From positions 57,880 through 121,879 of the forward strand of contig JBFXEW010000013.1 in assembly GCA_050179685.1 (NCBI GenBank): a stretch of DNA of 64,000 nucleotides, in the 5' to 3' direction. The position numbers were made by a program, and so were the translations under genes. Positions within the stretch are counted from its first letter, which is position 1. Every line of letters starts with the position of its first letter. Shown here in pieces: positions 26,748-36,031 of the stretch. The notes beneath the pieces are model-generated. The model saw only the letters and a program-made list of their open reading frames with translations, was not told the origin of the DNA and did no database searches. Origin of the DNA: GWE2-40-63 sp050179685 (lineage in GTDB: Bacteria; Bacteroidota; Bacteroidia; Bacteroidales; SZUA-534).

Positions 26748-28076
26748 TTAAATGTACATATTCAACAAGGCCTCGTACAATTCCTGCTTACCGCTAATTT
26801 GAGCGGGCTCACCAGCAGCTGCGGCAATATTGCGTAAGTCTTCGAGCGAAAGTTTTCCCTGCTCAAAGTCTTTACCTTTTCCACTATCGAAACTGGCATA
26901 ACGTTGGGTACGCAGTTTTTTGTAATCAGAATTTGCTAAAATATTATCGGCCACAATTAATGAACGGGCAAAAGCATCCATTCCGGCAATGTGTGCAATA
27001 AACAAATCATCCAGATCAGTAGAGTTTCTTCTGATTTTAGCATCGAAGTTAATACCTCCGTATTTAAATCCTCCTGCTTCCTGAATAACCAGCATGGACT
27101 CAACCAATTCATAAACATTAATCGGGAATTGGTCGGTATCCCAACCGTTTTGGTAATCGCCCCTGTTGGCATCAATACTGCCCAACAAACCGGCATCGGC
27201 AGCTACCTGCAACTCGTGCTGGAAGGTGTGCTGTGCCAGGGTAGCATGGTTCACTTCAACATTTAAGGCAAAATCGTCCATCAGGTCGTACTGACGCAGG
27301 AATCCCAAAACGGTAGCACTATCAAAATCGTACTGATGTTTCGAAGGTTCCATAGGCTTGGGCTCGATAAAGAATTTACCGGTAAAACCATTTTTACGGG
27401 CATAATCTTTAGCCATGTGTAAGAAACGGGCCAGGTGTTCCAGTTCGCGTTTCATGTTGGTGTTTAACAAACTCATATAGCCTTCGCGACCGCCCCAGAA
27501 AACATATCCGGTTCCACCTAAGGCAATGGTTGCATCGAGTGCTGCCTTAACCTGTGAGCCGGCATAGGCCACTACATTAAAATCGGGATTGGTTGCTGCA
27601 CCGTTCATATAACGGGGATTAGAGAACGCATTGGCCGTTCCCCAAAGAAGCTTTACTCCTGATTCCTTTTGTTTCTGACTGGCATATTCCACAATGGTTT
27701 GCAGCCTTTTTTCCGATTCAGCAACCGAACTGCCTTCGCTAACCAAATCGAAATCGTGGAAACAATAAAACGGGTTCCCCAGCTTGGTAAAGAATTCAAA
27801 AGCGGCATCCATTTTATTTTTTGCTGCTGCTATGGGATCGCCGGCACCTTTCCAGGGCATCGGACGGGTTGCATTGCCAAAAGGATCGCCTCCATCGCCA
27901 ACAAACGAGTGCCAGTAAGCCACCGCAAAACGCAGGTGTTCCTTCATGGTTTTACCGCCAATTTTGCGATTCTCGTCGTAATATCGAAAAGCCATCGGGT
28001 TTTTCGATTCCACGCCTTCGAACTGAATTTTTCCAATTCCTTTAAAGAATTCTTTTTCGCCTAAAACTATACTCAT
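26748..28076 (-). CDS. xylA: Xylose isomerase
   Basis: A 442-residue class II xylose isomerase converting D-xylose to D-xylulose in the cytoplasm with two divalent metals. The catalytic and metal regions are visible: the FCFHD-like FYCFHDFDL (catalytic His, ~100), YVFWGGREGYMSLLNT (~188), IEPKPMEPSKHQYDFD (metal Glu and nearby Lys, ~232), NVEVNHATLAQHTF (~270) and GSIDANRGDYQNGWDTDQFP (split metal Asp/His site, ~300). Length agrees with the class II family. It follows xylB by 46 bases. Confidence 0.96.
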   Translation of the reverse strand: MSIVLGEKEFFKGIGKIQFEGVESKNPMAFRYYDENRKIGGKTMKEHLRFAVAYWHSFVGDGGDPFGNATRPMPWKGAGDPIAAAKNKMDAAFEFFTKLGNPFYCFHDFDLVSEGSSVAESEKRLQTIVEYASQKQKESGVKLLWGTANAFSNPRYMNGAATNPDFNVVAYAGSQVKAALDATIALGGTGYVFWGGREGYMSLLNTNMKRELEHLARFLHMAKDYARKNGFTGKFFIEPKPMEPSKHQYDFDSATVLGFLRQYDLMDDFALNVEVNHATLAQHTFQHELQVAADAGLLGSIDANRGDYQNGWDTDQFPINVYELVESMLVIQEAGGFKYGGINFDAKIRRNSTDLDDLFIAHIAGMDAFARSLIVADNILANSDYKKLRTQRYASFDSGKGKDFEQGKLSLEDLRNIAAAAGEPAQISGKQELYEALLNMYI

Positions 28077-28122
28077 GATTCTTTATTTTTAAGTTGTATT
28101 ATATTCGTTTTACTAATAACTC

Positions 28123-29607
28123 TTACAATAATTCATTAAGGCGCTTTTTCCAGGCCTGATAAGCTGTTTTGTATTGTTGTTGTTCTGATTCCGGGATTTT
28201 AATCTGCTCTAGCTTTTTCAGATGGGTAAACGCTTCGCTAAACGATTTATAATAGCCGGCTCCCACACCAGCTCCCCGTGCTGCACCCAGCGAACCATCG
28301 GTTTCGTACATTTCGATAGTGGCGCCGGTAGTTCCGGCCAGGGTGTCCCTGAACAAAGGACTCAAAAACATATTGGCCTTGGCTGCTTTAATAACCCGGG
28401 TTTCGATACCGGTTTCTTCCATAATTTCCATTCCGTACACCAACGAAAACACGATGCCTTCCTGAGCTGCCCGCAACACATGAGCTTTGGAATGAATATT
28501 AAAGTTTAGGCCCTCGAGTCGAGCACCCAAATCTTTGTTTTCCAAAACCCGCTCAGCTCCGTTTCCAAAAGGAAAGAACATTAATCCTTCGGAACCTACC
28601 GGAATTTTTGCAGCCAGCTCGTTCATTTGCTCATAGCTATCGGTAGCGCTCATCACATTTTTACGCAGCCAGGAGTTTAATATACCGGTTGAATTCAGGC
28701 AAAGCAATACACCCAAGCGTTGTTCTCCGGTAGAATCGTTCACATGAAGAAAGGTATTCACCCGCGATTTGGGATCGAATTTTACCTGATCGCTTACCCC
28801 GTAAACCACTCCCGAAGTTCCCGCTGTAGCAGCAATCTCACCCGGATTCAGCACATTCAGCGAAAAGGCATTGTTAGGCTGGTCGCCGGCACGATAAGCT
28901 ACCGGAATACCCTCAGGAAGTCCGAATGCTTTGGCTGCCTCGGCATTCACTGTACCCTGAACCGAGAAAGTGTCAACCAGTTCAGGTAAAACTGAAGCAT
29001 CGATGCCGTAGAAATCGAGCAGCTTTTGTGCTACCCTGTTTTCTTTGAAATCCCACATAATGCCTTCGGATAATCCACTACGTGTAGTTTTCATGGCTCC
29101 GGTAAGGCGGTAGGCAAAGTAATCGCCCGGTAACATGGCGCGATAAACCTGTTTGTAAATATCCTTTTCGTTCGCCTCGACCCATTTTAATTTAGAGGCC
29201 GTAAAATTGCCGGGAGAATTCAACAAATGACTTAAGCAGTACGCCGAACCCAATTCCTGATTGGCTAATTCACCAATTTTCACGGCACGGCTATCGCACC
29301 AGATAATGGATGGACGAAGCACTATGCCGTTTTTATCGACCAACACCAGGCCGTGCATCTGGTACGAAATACCAATGGCTTTAATGGCTGAAAAATCGAT
29401 TGCAGTTGATGCCTTAATTTTTTGAAGTGCATTTTTTGCATTTTCGACCCATTTCTCCGGATCCTGCTCGGCCCATCCGGGCTTTTGAGCAATCATTTCC
29501 ATTTCAGAATCGGGGCTAAATGCAGAACCCACGGCTTGCCCGGTTTTAATGTCGAGTAAACTGGCTTTTACTGATGAACTTCCTATATCGAATCCAAGTA
29601 AATACAT
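28123..29607 (-). CDS. xylB: Xylulokinase
   Basis: A 494-residue FGGY-family carbohydrate kinase that phosphorylates D-xylulose to xylulose 5-phosphate. The N-terminal phosphate loop is GFDIGSSSVKASLLD (residues 5-19). GISYQMHGLVLVD near 84 carries the xylulokinase-type sugar-binding MHG, and the Asp in YRAGDQPNNAF near 240 is the catalytic base. The C-terminal FGGY block is represented by GAARGAGVGAGYY near 447. It is first in the xyl operon with a recognisable promoter just upstream. Confidence 0.94.
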   Translation of the reverse strand: MYLLGFDIGSSSVKASLLDIKTGQAVGSAFSPDSEMEMIAQKPGWAEQDPEKWVENAKNALQKIKASTAIDFSAIKAIGISYQMHGLVLVDKNGIVLRPSIIWCDSRAVKIGELANQELGSAYCLSHLLNSPGNFTASKLKWVEANEKDIYKQVYRAMLPGDYFAYRLTGAMKTTRSGLSEGIMWDFKENRVAQKLLDFYGIDASVLPELVDTFSVQGTVNAEAAKAFGLPEGIPVAYRAGDQPNNAFSLNVLNPGEIAATAGTSGVVYGVSDQVKFDPKSRVNTFLHVNDSTGEQRLGVLLCLNSTGILNSWLRKNVMSATDSYEQMNELAAKIPVGSEGLMFFPFGNGAERVLENKDLGARLEGLNFNIHSKAHVLRAAQEGIVFSLVYGMEIMEETGIETRVIKAAKANMFLSPLFRDTLAGTTGATIEMYETDGSLGAARGAGVGAGYYKSFSEAFTHLKKLEQIKIPESEQQQYKTAYQAWKKRLNELL

Positions 29608-29626
29608 AATTCTTGTTTAGTTAGGT

Positions 29627-29654
29627 CAAAGGTACACTATCAACCAGGTAACAA
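29627..29654 (-). promoter_or_regulatory. Promoter of the xylBA operon
   Basis: On the minus strand TTG (29654-29652) and TACCTTTG (29634-29627) are separated by 17 bases, a Bacteroidota -33/-7 pair. Transcription would begin close to the xylB start codon at 29607, leaving a very short leader. Confidence 0.7.
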
Positions 29655-29888
29655 GGGTAATTATTCAGCCATATAGTAGTATTATTGCGCCAAATTTAAT
29701 TTTATAGATGCTTTCATCCCCACCATTGCGTCAGGATAGTTTGATTTTTATAAGATGTGTTTTAGCAGGTGTCAATTGGCGTGAGAGGCTTGCCTTTGGC
29801 ATGGTAATGAAAAGAAAATTATGTATTCTAAGCCTTAAAGAGAACACAAAACATCTAAAAGCACACCGATAAATGAAGTTAAAAAAAA

Positions 29889-30081
29889 GAGGCTGTCTAA
29901 AAAGCAAAAGATTTAAACCATCTTCTTTCAAATTAAAAGAGATATAACGCTGAAAAAACTGATTTACGCTGATTAGATCTGCGAAAATCAGTCAAAATCC
30001 GCGTCATCAGCGTCCCTTTTTTGAAGATTACTTCCATTTTGTAAGTTTTTGGCAAATGCACCTTCCTTTTGGGACAACCTC
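29889..30081. mobile_element. MITE-like element, 193 bp, with imperfect terminal inverted repeats
   Basis: Left end GAGGCTGTCTAAAAA (29889-29903) and right end TTTTGGGACAACCTC (30067-30081) are imperfect inverted repeats, of the GAGGxTGTC type seen at ends of some Bacteroidota insertion sequences. Inside is a second imperfect palindrome with CTGATTTACGCTGATT and ATCAGCGT. No transposase frame fits in it. It lies between the xyl promoter and the glnA 3' end. No target duplication was identified. The rest of the 29608-30114 gap shows nothing else. Confidence 0.55.
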
Positions 30082-30114
30082 TTTGTTTTATAGAAGTAAA
30101 AAAGTTTTAAAGCA

Positions 30115-31620
30115 CTATCCGCAATGCAGGAAACGTTGAACCAGTTTCATGGTTTCTTCAGGATTACCTTCCAGATTTTTTCGTAAATCCTGGTCGTTGT
30201 ATTCCCGTAGTTTGCGGGCAACGCCCTGAATCAAAGCATCGGTAAAAACTCCTTGCTGTTTAAACACATCAGCCTTATCGATGAGCGCCTGTGCTGCTTC
30301 GAAACACGAGGCGGGCAATTGCGAAAGGCTTTGTTGCCGGGCTTTATGCTTTTCGTCGAAAATATTTACATCGACATGGGTTTTATCGGCAAATTCAATT
30401 CCGTTGGGCATTTCAAAACCATGGCGTGCCCCTACACAGATACCTGCCAGCAACAAATAAATATCGGCAGCGCCATCGGGACTGCGTAATTCAAAAGTTT
30501 GCTTACCGGAGAAATCGCGATTCATGGGCTCTTCCAGCGGATTGGCTTTGGCTATCATATCGTTGGCTCCTACCCAACCCAGGGGAACACGAATCAGGGT
30601 AGAGCGGTTCCGTTCGCCCCAGCACACGTTGGTTGGTGCTTCCTGATGGGGAACCAAACGGTAATAACTGGTTGGAATCGGGTTTCCAAATGCCGACAAA
30701 GCCGGCGCAATATCCAGAATACCTCCAATTACTTTTTTAGCCACATCGCTTAATTTACCATCGACCAGGGTAACATTTTTTCCATCTTTAACCGGACGCA
30801 TGTGAATATGCATTCCACTTCCGGCTTTTCCGGCCGTAATTTTTGGAGCCAGACTCACCGTAACGCCGTAGCGGTATCCCACTTCGCGCAAAATCCATTT
30901 GGCAATTATCAATTGATCGGCAGCATCTTCGACCTGAGTTGGCAAAAACTCAATTTCGTTCTGTTCATAATCGAAGCGTTCATCACAAAAATTACCCACT
31001 TCAGAATGGCCATATTTAAGTTCTGCACCGGTTTGGGCAATGGCCAGCAAGGCATCGGTACGTAATTTTTCCCATTTAACAAAGGGAGCCGACTCGTGGT
31101 AACCCCGCTGATCGGTGGCCCGGTACATATCGTCTTTTGGGCTGATTACATAATATTCTATTTCGCCCATTACTTCGAGCTGGTAACCGGTGGATTCAAA
31201 AAACGCCCGATGGGCTTTACGCATGATGTTTCCGGGAGCACTTTCGAGCGGATTGCCCGTTTTGTCGAAGAAAGCACACAAGATATCCACAGCAGGAATC
31301 TCAGAAAAAGGATTTAAAAAAGCAGTTTTGAACCGGGGAACCACATACAAATCGCTCGAACCGGTTTCGAGAAAATTAAACAGACTGCTACCATCGACCC
31401 GCTCACCGGTCGATAATATCTGCTCCAGGTGTTCGCGGCTTTGAATTACAAAATTCAGTGCTTTTAAACGTCCGTCGTCACCCACATAGCGGAAATTAAT
31501 CATTTCGATACCCTGAGCTTCCACATAATTAATGATATCGGCTTTGGTAAATTCCCTTTTGGGTTTCTGCAGAAAGCGAACCAGGGGATCAGGACTTAAA
31601 TTGAAATCTCTATTCTTCAT
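30115..31620 (-). CDS. glnA: Glutamine synthetase family protein (GSI-like)
   Basis: A 501-residue enzyme of the glutamine synthetase superfamily, forming glutamine from glutamate, ammonia and ATP in the cytoplasm. The beta-grasp N domain includes GERVDGSSLF (~95), followed by metal-site EIEYYV (~145), GSGMHIHMRP (~272), the ATP-site NRSTLIRVP (~345) and RDFSGKQTFELRSPDGAAD (~377). The chain ends FLHCG and I do not see the adenylylation-loop tyrosine motif, so control by adenylylation is doubtful. Related GS-like enzymes acting on other amines cannot be excluded, but the metal and ATP motifs are complete. Confidence 0.85.
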   Translation of the reverse strand: MKNRDFNLSPDPLVRFLQKPKREFTKADIINYVEAQGIEMINFRYVGDDGRLKALNFVIQSREHLEQILSTGERVDGSSLFNFLETGSSDLYVVPRFKTAFLNPFSEIPAVDILCAFFDKTGNPLESAPGNIMRKAHRAFFESTGYQLEVMGEIEYYVISPKDDMYRATDQRGYHESAPFVKWEKLRTDALLAIAQTGAELKYGHSEVGNFCDERFDYEQNEIEFLPTQVEDAADQLIIAKWILREVGYRYGVTVSLAPKITAGKAGSGMHIHMRPVKDGKNVTLVDGKLSDVAKKVIGGILDIAPALSAFGNPIPTSYYRLVPHQEAPTNVCWGERNRSTLIRVPLGWVGANDMIAKANPLEEPMNRDFSGKQTFELRSPDGAADIYLLLAGICVGARHGFEMPNGIEFADKTHVDVNIFDEKHKARQQSLSQLPASCFEAAQALIDKADVFKQQGVFTDALIQGVARKLREYNDQDLRKNLEGNPEETMKLVQRFLHCG

Positions 31621-31977
31621 AGTATACCTATTTTAAAATGGTGAAACCAGAAGTATTTGCTGATTCGAATCCGACACCTTCGAAATACTGCGCCGGAAAA
31701 ACTGAAGTTTACTTTCGAGGTTAAGCAAATTTAAAAAACTCAGACTTTGAAAATATTTCTGCTGATTTTTTGGCTGATTCCCCGCCTAAACATTCCGAAT
31801 TGCTTAGTTATTCTGGTTTATGCGTTCCAAAGCTAGAAAAAAAACAAGCGTTATTTGCTGCCTTTTGTCATGGGTTTGGGTTTTGCAATGCATCCGTCTT
31901 GTTTTGACCATGCAACACACTGTACACAACCCGATTGCAAGCAATTATGTTATATAAAATACCGGAGGAGGAACGGC
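31621..31977. other. Intergenic stretch upstream of glnA
   Basis: About 357 bases with no supported gene. A TAGCTTTG -7-like box is at 31835-31828 on the minus strand, but no matching -33 box was found at normal spacing, and the leader would exceed 200 bases. Confidence 0.4.
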
Positions 31978-32775
31978 TTACTTTCCCAATTGAAGAATGC
32001 GGTACGCGCCACGGGCCACCACAATAAATACCAACATCCCGATAAGCAAATCGGGGAAAGGTGACTGAAAAACAAATACCAGAATACCGGCCACAATTAC
32101 TCCGGCATTGATAAGGATATCGTTCGAAGTAAATATCCTGCTTGCCTGCATATGGGCTTCCTTACTTTTGCTTTTCTGAAGCAGGTACAAACAAAGCACA
32201 TTAGCTCCCAAAGCCAGCAGGGAAACACCAATCATGGTGGTGAATTCAGGCAAGGGTGCTGTACCGAAAAAACGCCGAAGCACCTCAACCAAACCAAGTA
32301 CAGCCAACAGTAACTGCATATATCCGGCTAAGCGGGCTACCTGTTTTTTCCTAAGAACACTTCCGCCAACAGCCCAAAGTGACAAGCCATAAACCATGCT
32401 ATCGGCTAACATATCGAGGCTGTCGGCCACTAAGCCCATCGACCCAAAAAGAAATCCGGTAAGTGACTCTATAGCAAAAAAAGCAAAATTAATGAGTAAA
32501 ACTGCCCAAAGAATGCTTCGTTCCCCGCTTTGCTCATCGCCGGAAATTTCTTCATACAGCACAGGTTCCGAGGCAAGTTCCGAGGTATCGTATTTTAAGG
32601 TTTCGAGCCGGGAAAGAATCTCTTTACTGTCGCCCTGGTGAACAACCTGTAATTTCCGGCCGGGAATATCGAAGTGTAAGGATTTAATCTGTGGCAAACC
32701 GTCCAATTTCATCCGAATCATCTGCTCCTCCGACGGACAGTCCATTTTTGCTATGTTATAGGTCGTTCTTTGCAT
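31978..32775 (-). CDS. Cation transporter: HMA-like domain fused to CDF-type membrane domain
   Basis: A 265-residue protein. Residues 1-70 resemble a heavy-metal-associated fold with a degenerate MDCPSEEQMIR motif holding one Cys, lacking the second Cys of a CxxC site. Residues ~85-265 form about six transmembrane helices of the cation diffusion facilitator type, with GSMGLVADSLDMLADSMVYG giving the DxxxD metal site of helix 2 and SNDILINAGVI the matching Asp in helix 5. Such proteins export Zn, Cd, Co or similar ions. It lies 35 bases after the SDR gene. Confidence 0.82.
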   Translation of the reverse strand: MQRTTYNIAKMDCPSEEQMIRMKLDGLPQIKSLHFDIPGRKLQVVHQGDSKEILSRLETLKYDTSELASEPVLYEEISGDEQSGERSILWAVLLINFAFFAIESLTGFLFGSMGLVADSLDMLADSMVYGLSLWAVGGSVLRKKQVARLAGYMQLLLAVLGLVEVLRRFFGTAPLPEFTTMIGVSLLALGANVLCLYLLQKSKSKEAHMQASRIFTSNDILINAGVIVAGILVFVFQSPFPDLLIGMLVFIVVARGAYRILQLGK

Positions 32776-32810
32776 ATTCCTTTTAAAAACAATTAGTGAA
32801 CTGCTTATTT

Positions 32811-33719
32811 TCAGGATGCAAAATCAAAACTTACGCCGGTAAGCTCTTCGGAAACCTTCCATAATTTACGGGCCAGTTCTGTATGGTGCGATTTGGGTGT
32901 TGACTTTACCCGAACCGGATGCCCACTAATCTCGAACCATCCCCGGGGGCCAAAAAATTCAGATCCCGTCAAGGCGTCTTCAGTAGCCGCCCGCAAAACC
33001 GGCAATGCTCCCCATGATGCTTTTTGACCAATCAACGAACTAAAAAATTCGACCAGACTGCCTGAAGAGCGAAACAGGTTGGTGGCCGATAAGCCGGGAT
33101 GCGCAGCTGTTGCAATAGCATTGATGTTATGTGCCTTAAACAACCGGTCCAATTCATAAGTAAATAAAAGGTTTGCCAGTTTGCTTTGGGCATAGAACTT
33201 CATTTTTTGATAATTCTTTTCACCCTGCAAATCGTCGAAGTGAATGTCGCCCATCATTTTATGGGCCATACTGCTCTGGCTTACCACACGGGAGCCGGGG
33301 CTTGTTTTAAACATTTTTAACAGCAAACCTGTAAGGGCAAAGTGCCCCAGATGATTGATGGCGAACTGAATCTCGAATCCCTGCTTGCTCAATTCCCTTT
33401 TAGGCGGGAACATGACACCGGCATTGTTTATAAGTACATCGAGTTGCGAATACTTTTCCTGAAATTCGCTGGCAAACGCGTGAACCGAATCCAAATCGGC
33501 CAAATCCAAAGGAATAAGATCAAGACTTGCCTGGGGATGCTGCTTTTTGATTTCCTGAATGGCCTTTTCGCCTTTGTCGCGATTACGCACCGCCATTATA
33601 ACTGTCGCTCCTTTTAAACTCAGTTGCCTTGATGCTTCCAACCCAAGTCCGCTATTGGCACCGGTTATTATGATTGTTTTTCCTGTTAAATCGGGGATTG
33701 ATTCTGTGGTCCAGTTCAT
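32811..33719 (-). CDS. Short-chain dehydrogenase/reductase
   Basis: A 302-residue SDR of the retinol dehydrogenase/WWOX-like branch. The cofactor motif TGANSGLG is near residue 19, NNAGVM near 93, and the catalytic YAQSKLAN (Tyr and Lys) near 173. The start at ATG 33719 gives MNWTTESIPDLTGKTIIITG; a longer frame to 33776 adds a Cys-rich tail ahead of the expected N terminus. Length fits. The substrate is unknown. The cation transporter gene follows closely and may be co-transcribed, though no functional link is evident. Confidence 0.86.
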   Translation of the reverse strand: MNWTTESIPDLTGKTIIITGANSGLGLEASRQLSLKGATVIMAVRNRDKGEKAIQEIKKQHPQASLDLIPLDLADLDSVHAFASEFQEKYSQLDVLINNAGVMFPPKRELSKQGFEIQFAINHLGHFALTGLLLKMFKTSPGSRVVSQSSMAHKMMGDIHFDDLQGEKNYQKMKFYAQSKLANLLFTYELDRLFKAHNINAIATAAHPGLSATNLFRSSGSLVEFFSSLIGQKASWGALPVLRAATEDALTGSEFFGPRGWFEISGHPVRVKSTPKSHHTELARKLWKVSEELTGVSFDFAS

Positions 33720-33883
33720 GTTTTTATTTTTAGTTGTAATGCAACAACAGATTGCACCACCGTAGTGTTTAAACAATTCGTGCCTTGACTAATGCAAATG
33801 CTTCGCTAACCTGCGCTGATGACTGGTTGGATATTGGAAATTCCAAAGGGCCCAACGAAGTTTATTCGATTGCCAAAATTTAA

Positions 33884-34282
33884 TTATGAGATTTTCTTTC
33901 CTGCCAAAGGTCCGGGTTTCAGGCTGTGAATTTCTTCGATATGAACTTTAATAACTGCTTTTGGTTTGGGCATTCCGGCTTTTATCGACAATTCGGCCGA
34001 TTTTTCGTACAATTCGCCTTCGGTAATTACTTCAGGAGTTCCAACAAAGCGATACCCATCCATTACCTCGCGGTTTACCACAGCTACCACCACTTTTGAG
34101 CCGTCGAGGATGTTGCGGTAGGTGGTTCCGCCTACTCCCTCGTTAAAAACCAGGGTGGCATCGTCGAGAACGCGAGTGGAACGTTTGGGCGCAATGTTGG
34201 GTAATCCGTCTTTGCTGACTGTAGCATGAAAACACTGATGGTTTGCTACCAAAGCCTTCATTTCGGAAGTTAATTGTATCAT
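33884..34282 (-). CDS. Pyridoxamine 5'-phosphate oxidase-family protein (flavin split barrel)
   Basis: A 132-residue single-domain split-barrel protein. The opening MKALVANHQCFHATVSKDGLPNIAPKR matches the first strands of PNPOx-like proteins, where a backbone and side-chain set holds FMN, and the GTTYRNILDGSKVVVAVVNRE block follows. It lacks the long form of true PdxH, so a small FMN- or heme-binding reductase is more likely. It stands between an SDR and a small membrane protein without clear operon linkage. Confidence 0.78.
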   Translation of the reverse strand: MIQLTSEMKALVANHQCFHATVSKDGLPNIAPKRSTRVLDDATLVFNEGVGGTTYRNILDGSKVVVAVVNREVMDGYRFVGTPEVITEGELYEKSAELSIKAGMPKPKAVIKVHIEEIHSLKPGPLAGKKIS

Positions 34283-34348
34283 AGCTGTAGTTTTAAATAT
34301 TTTTATGTTTCGCTTTCAAAGATATCCAGATTCCTACTTACTTCAAGA

Positions 34349-34819
34349 TTATTCACCAATTAATTGAATACTCTTTTGTTCTGCCAGGGTTTTAATCACG
34401 CGTTTGAGTTCCTGAATGTCGTCATAATTAAGTTTTACCAAACTGAGTTTAACGCGCTCTCCATTTTTCAACCCAAACTCATAGCGACTGGGTTTATAAT
34501 CCAATTTACCGAGCTCTTCCCAGGGAATGCGTCGCTCCTTATCAAAAATTCCGGATTTAAGTATAATTTCCTGATCGTTTAATTTTAGATAGGCCTTACC
34601 AAATATTCGTTCCAGCGACTTCCCTTTTCCGGCCATAATTAAAGCCATGCCATTAAATAAAAAAACAAGGGTAAAAACCCCGTCAAAACCACTCAGACTG
34701 TTTTTCTCAAACCATTGAACAGGCAGCCAGGCAAGTGCCAATAAAAGACTTAGCACACCAATAAAACCCGCCCATTTGGGCTTTTGGGTTGTTTGCAACA
34801 AATCTTTACTGTATCCCAT
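34349..34819 (-). CDS. Small membrane protein of unknown function
   Basis: A 156-residue protein with two predicted membrane helices (about 19-36 and 46-63) followed by a soluble strand-rich domain (about 75-150) containing IILKSGIFDKERRIPWEELGKLDY, which looks like a pleckstrin-like or bPH strand pattern. No signal peptide is needed. I cannot assign a function. It precedes the flavin-type protein by 66 bases on the same strand. Confidence 0.65.
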   Translation of the reverse strand: MGYSKDLLQTTQKPKWAGFIGVLSLLLALAWLPVQWFEKNSLSGFDGVFTLVFLFNGMALIMAGKGKSLERIFGKAYLKLNDQEIILKSGIFDKERRIPWEELGKLDYKPSRYEFGLKNGERVKLSLVKLNYDDIQELKRVIKTLAEQKSIQLIGE

Positions 34820-34913
34820 GACGCTTTCAATTAATTATAAAAAAAAAATGAATGTTAAAATTACGTATTTTTGTATAGAAGTCCATTGGCAAGTATCTAT
34901 TTTTCACAAAAGA

Positions 34914-35564
34914 CTAATCGCAACCATGGCAACACAATTCATTGCTTTTGGCTTTTTCAAACGCTTCCCTGCCCTCTAAAAAGGCAAACCAGGCAATACC
35001 CAGGGAACCGGCAATATCGAACCATACGATGCCAAAAAGTTCATACAGACCACTTGATACAAGCAAAATAAACGATAAGTAAAAACATGTTTTGGTGCAG
35101 TTGGCATCGGCAATAATGGCATCGGAATTCAACTGCTTCCCTACCTTCATTTTCCAGGTCATTAAGAAATACATTGTAAGGAGAGATAATACCGCAATGA
35201 TAATCCCCACCCTGGTTGTTTCGGGAGTAGTCCTGGTAATCCAGTTAATTACCGAACCGGCAACCAGACCAACTACGAGGATGTAGAAACTGACTCCTGT
35301 AATTTTAAGGGCCTGCCGTTCGAATTTATCGCGGGAGGTGATGTCGTTGTTGCCATTTTTTTTCATCCGGTAAATCAGGTGTAAAATACCCAAACCTGAT
35401 AAAACTTCAACAAAGCTGTCGACACCGAATCCCAGCAAGGCAAGAGAATCATCGCTTATTCCATAACTAAGCGACACCAGACCTTCGCCTATATTATAGA
35501 GAATTGTGGCTATGGCCAGAAACAGAATGGTTTGAATTAGTTTTTGCCTGGGAGTATTTTCCAT
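34914..35564 (-). CDS. CDF-like cation transporter with Cys-rich tail
   Basis: A 216-residue membrane protein with about six transmembrane segments. DSLALLGFGVDSFVEVLSG supplies the acidic pair in helix 2 expected of cation diffusion facilitators, and SDAIIADANCTKTC resembles the second metal-site region with two cysteines. The C terminus ends ELCCHGCD, a likely soft-metal site. ATG 35564 is preferred: a frame from 35591 would begin inside a strong hairpin. It is the last gene of the metal-resistance run and probably moves copper, silver or zinc. Confidence 0.78.
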   Translation of the reverse strand: MENTPRQKLIQTILFLAIATILYNIGEGLVSLSYGISDDSLALLGFGVDSFVEVLSGLGILHLIYRMKKNGNNDITSRDKFERQALKITGVSFYILVVGLVAGSVINWITRTTPETTRVGIIIAVLSLLTMYFLMTWKMKVGKQLNSDAIIADANCTKTCFYLSFILLVSSGLYELFGIVWFDIAGSLGIAWFAFLEGREAFEKAKSNELCCHGCD

Positions 35565-35583
35565 ACATAATTTTTGTAAGCAG

Positions 35584-35620
35584 AAGGCCATCGCGATTAA
35601 TTTGTAATCGCAATGGCCTT
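35584..35620 (-). terminator. Strong intercistronic hairpin in the metal island
   Basis: AAGGCCATCGCGATTA pairs with TAATCGCAATGGCCTT (16 bases, one mismatch) around a 5-base loop, just after the HMA gene stop. On the minus strand no T run follows, so it may be a processing or stability element or a weak terminator rather than a standard one. Confidence 0.6.
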
Positions 35621-35629
35621 AACCGTTGA

Positions 35630-36004
35630 TTAATGCTTATGACCTTCGTGGCCGTTCATTTCCATTTTTGAGTCTGTTCGCTCATACTTGCAGCACCCGG
35701 GAAGGTTTCCGTAGACTTCATCGCTGGCTTTGTGCATGGGCGTATCATGACCCACCCTGGCAATTGCCATTTGTATCTTGTGTACCGATGTTTTGGATTC
35801 ATCAAAGGAAAGCTCCAGTATTTTAGTCTCTTTGTTCCAGTCAGCTGTGGTAACCCCATCAACTGATTTGGCCGCTTTTTCGATGCGGTTTTCGCACATG
35901 CCGCAGTTGCCCTTTACTTCAAATTTATCGGTTTTTGCCTGTGCAAATACCATACTTGTCCCCAAAAGGAACATACCTACTAAACTTAAGACTTTTGTTT
36001 TCAT
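35630..36004 (-). CDS. Periplasmic heavy-metal-associated (HMA) domain protein
   Basis: A 124-residue exported protein: signal peptide MKTKVLSLVGMFLLGTSMVFAQA, then an HMA domain (about residues 26-95) with the metal motif GNCGMC. The C-terminal tail holds PGCCKY and a His-rich end (MNGHEGHKH), adding further Cu/Ag-type ligands. It would capture metal in the periplasm for the RND pump or transporter beside it. It follows the His/Met-rich lipoprotein gene by 27 bases. Confidence 0.85.
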   Translation of the reverse strand: MKTKVLSLVGMFLLGTSMVFAQAKTDKFEVKGNCGMCENRIEKAAKSVDGVTTADWNKETKILELSFDESKTSVHKIQMAIARVGHDTPMHKASDEVYGNLPGCCKYERTDSKMEMNGHEGHKH

Positions 36005-36031
36005 ATTATTAGTTTAAAGAATTAAAAATAA

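Noticed and set aside
29731..29931. A 66-residue frame overlapping the MITE-like left end
   Set aside because: It overlaps the inverted repeat and has no recognisable motif.
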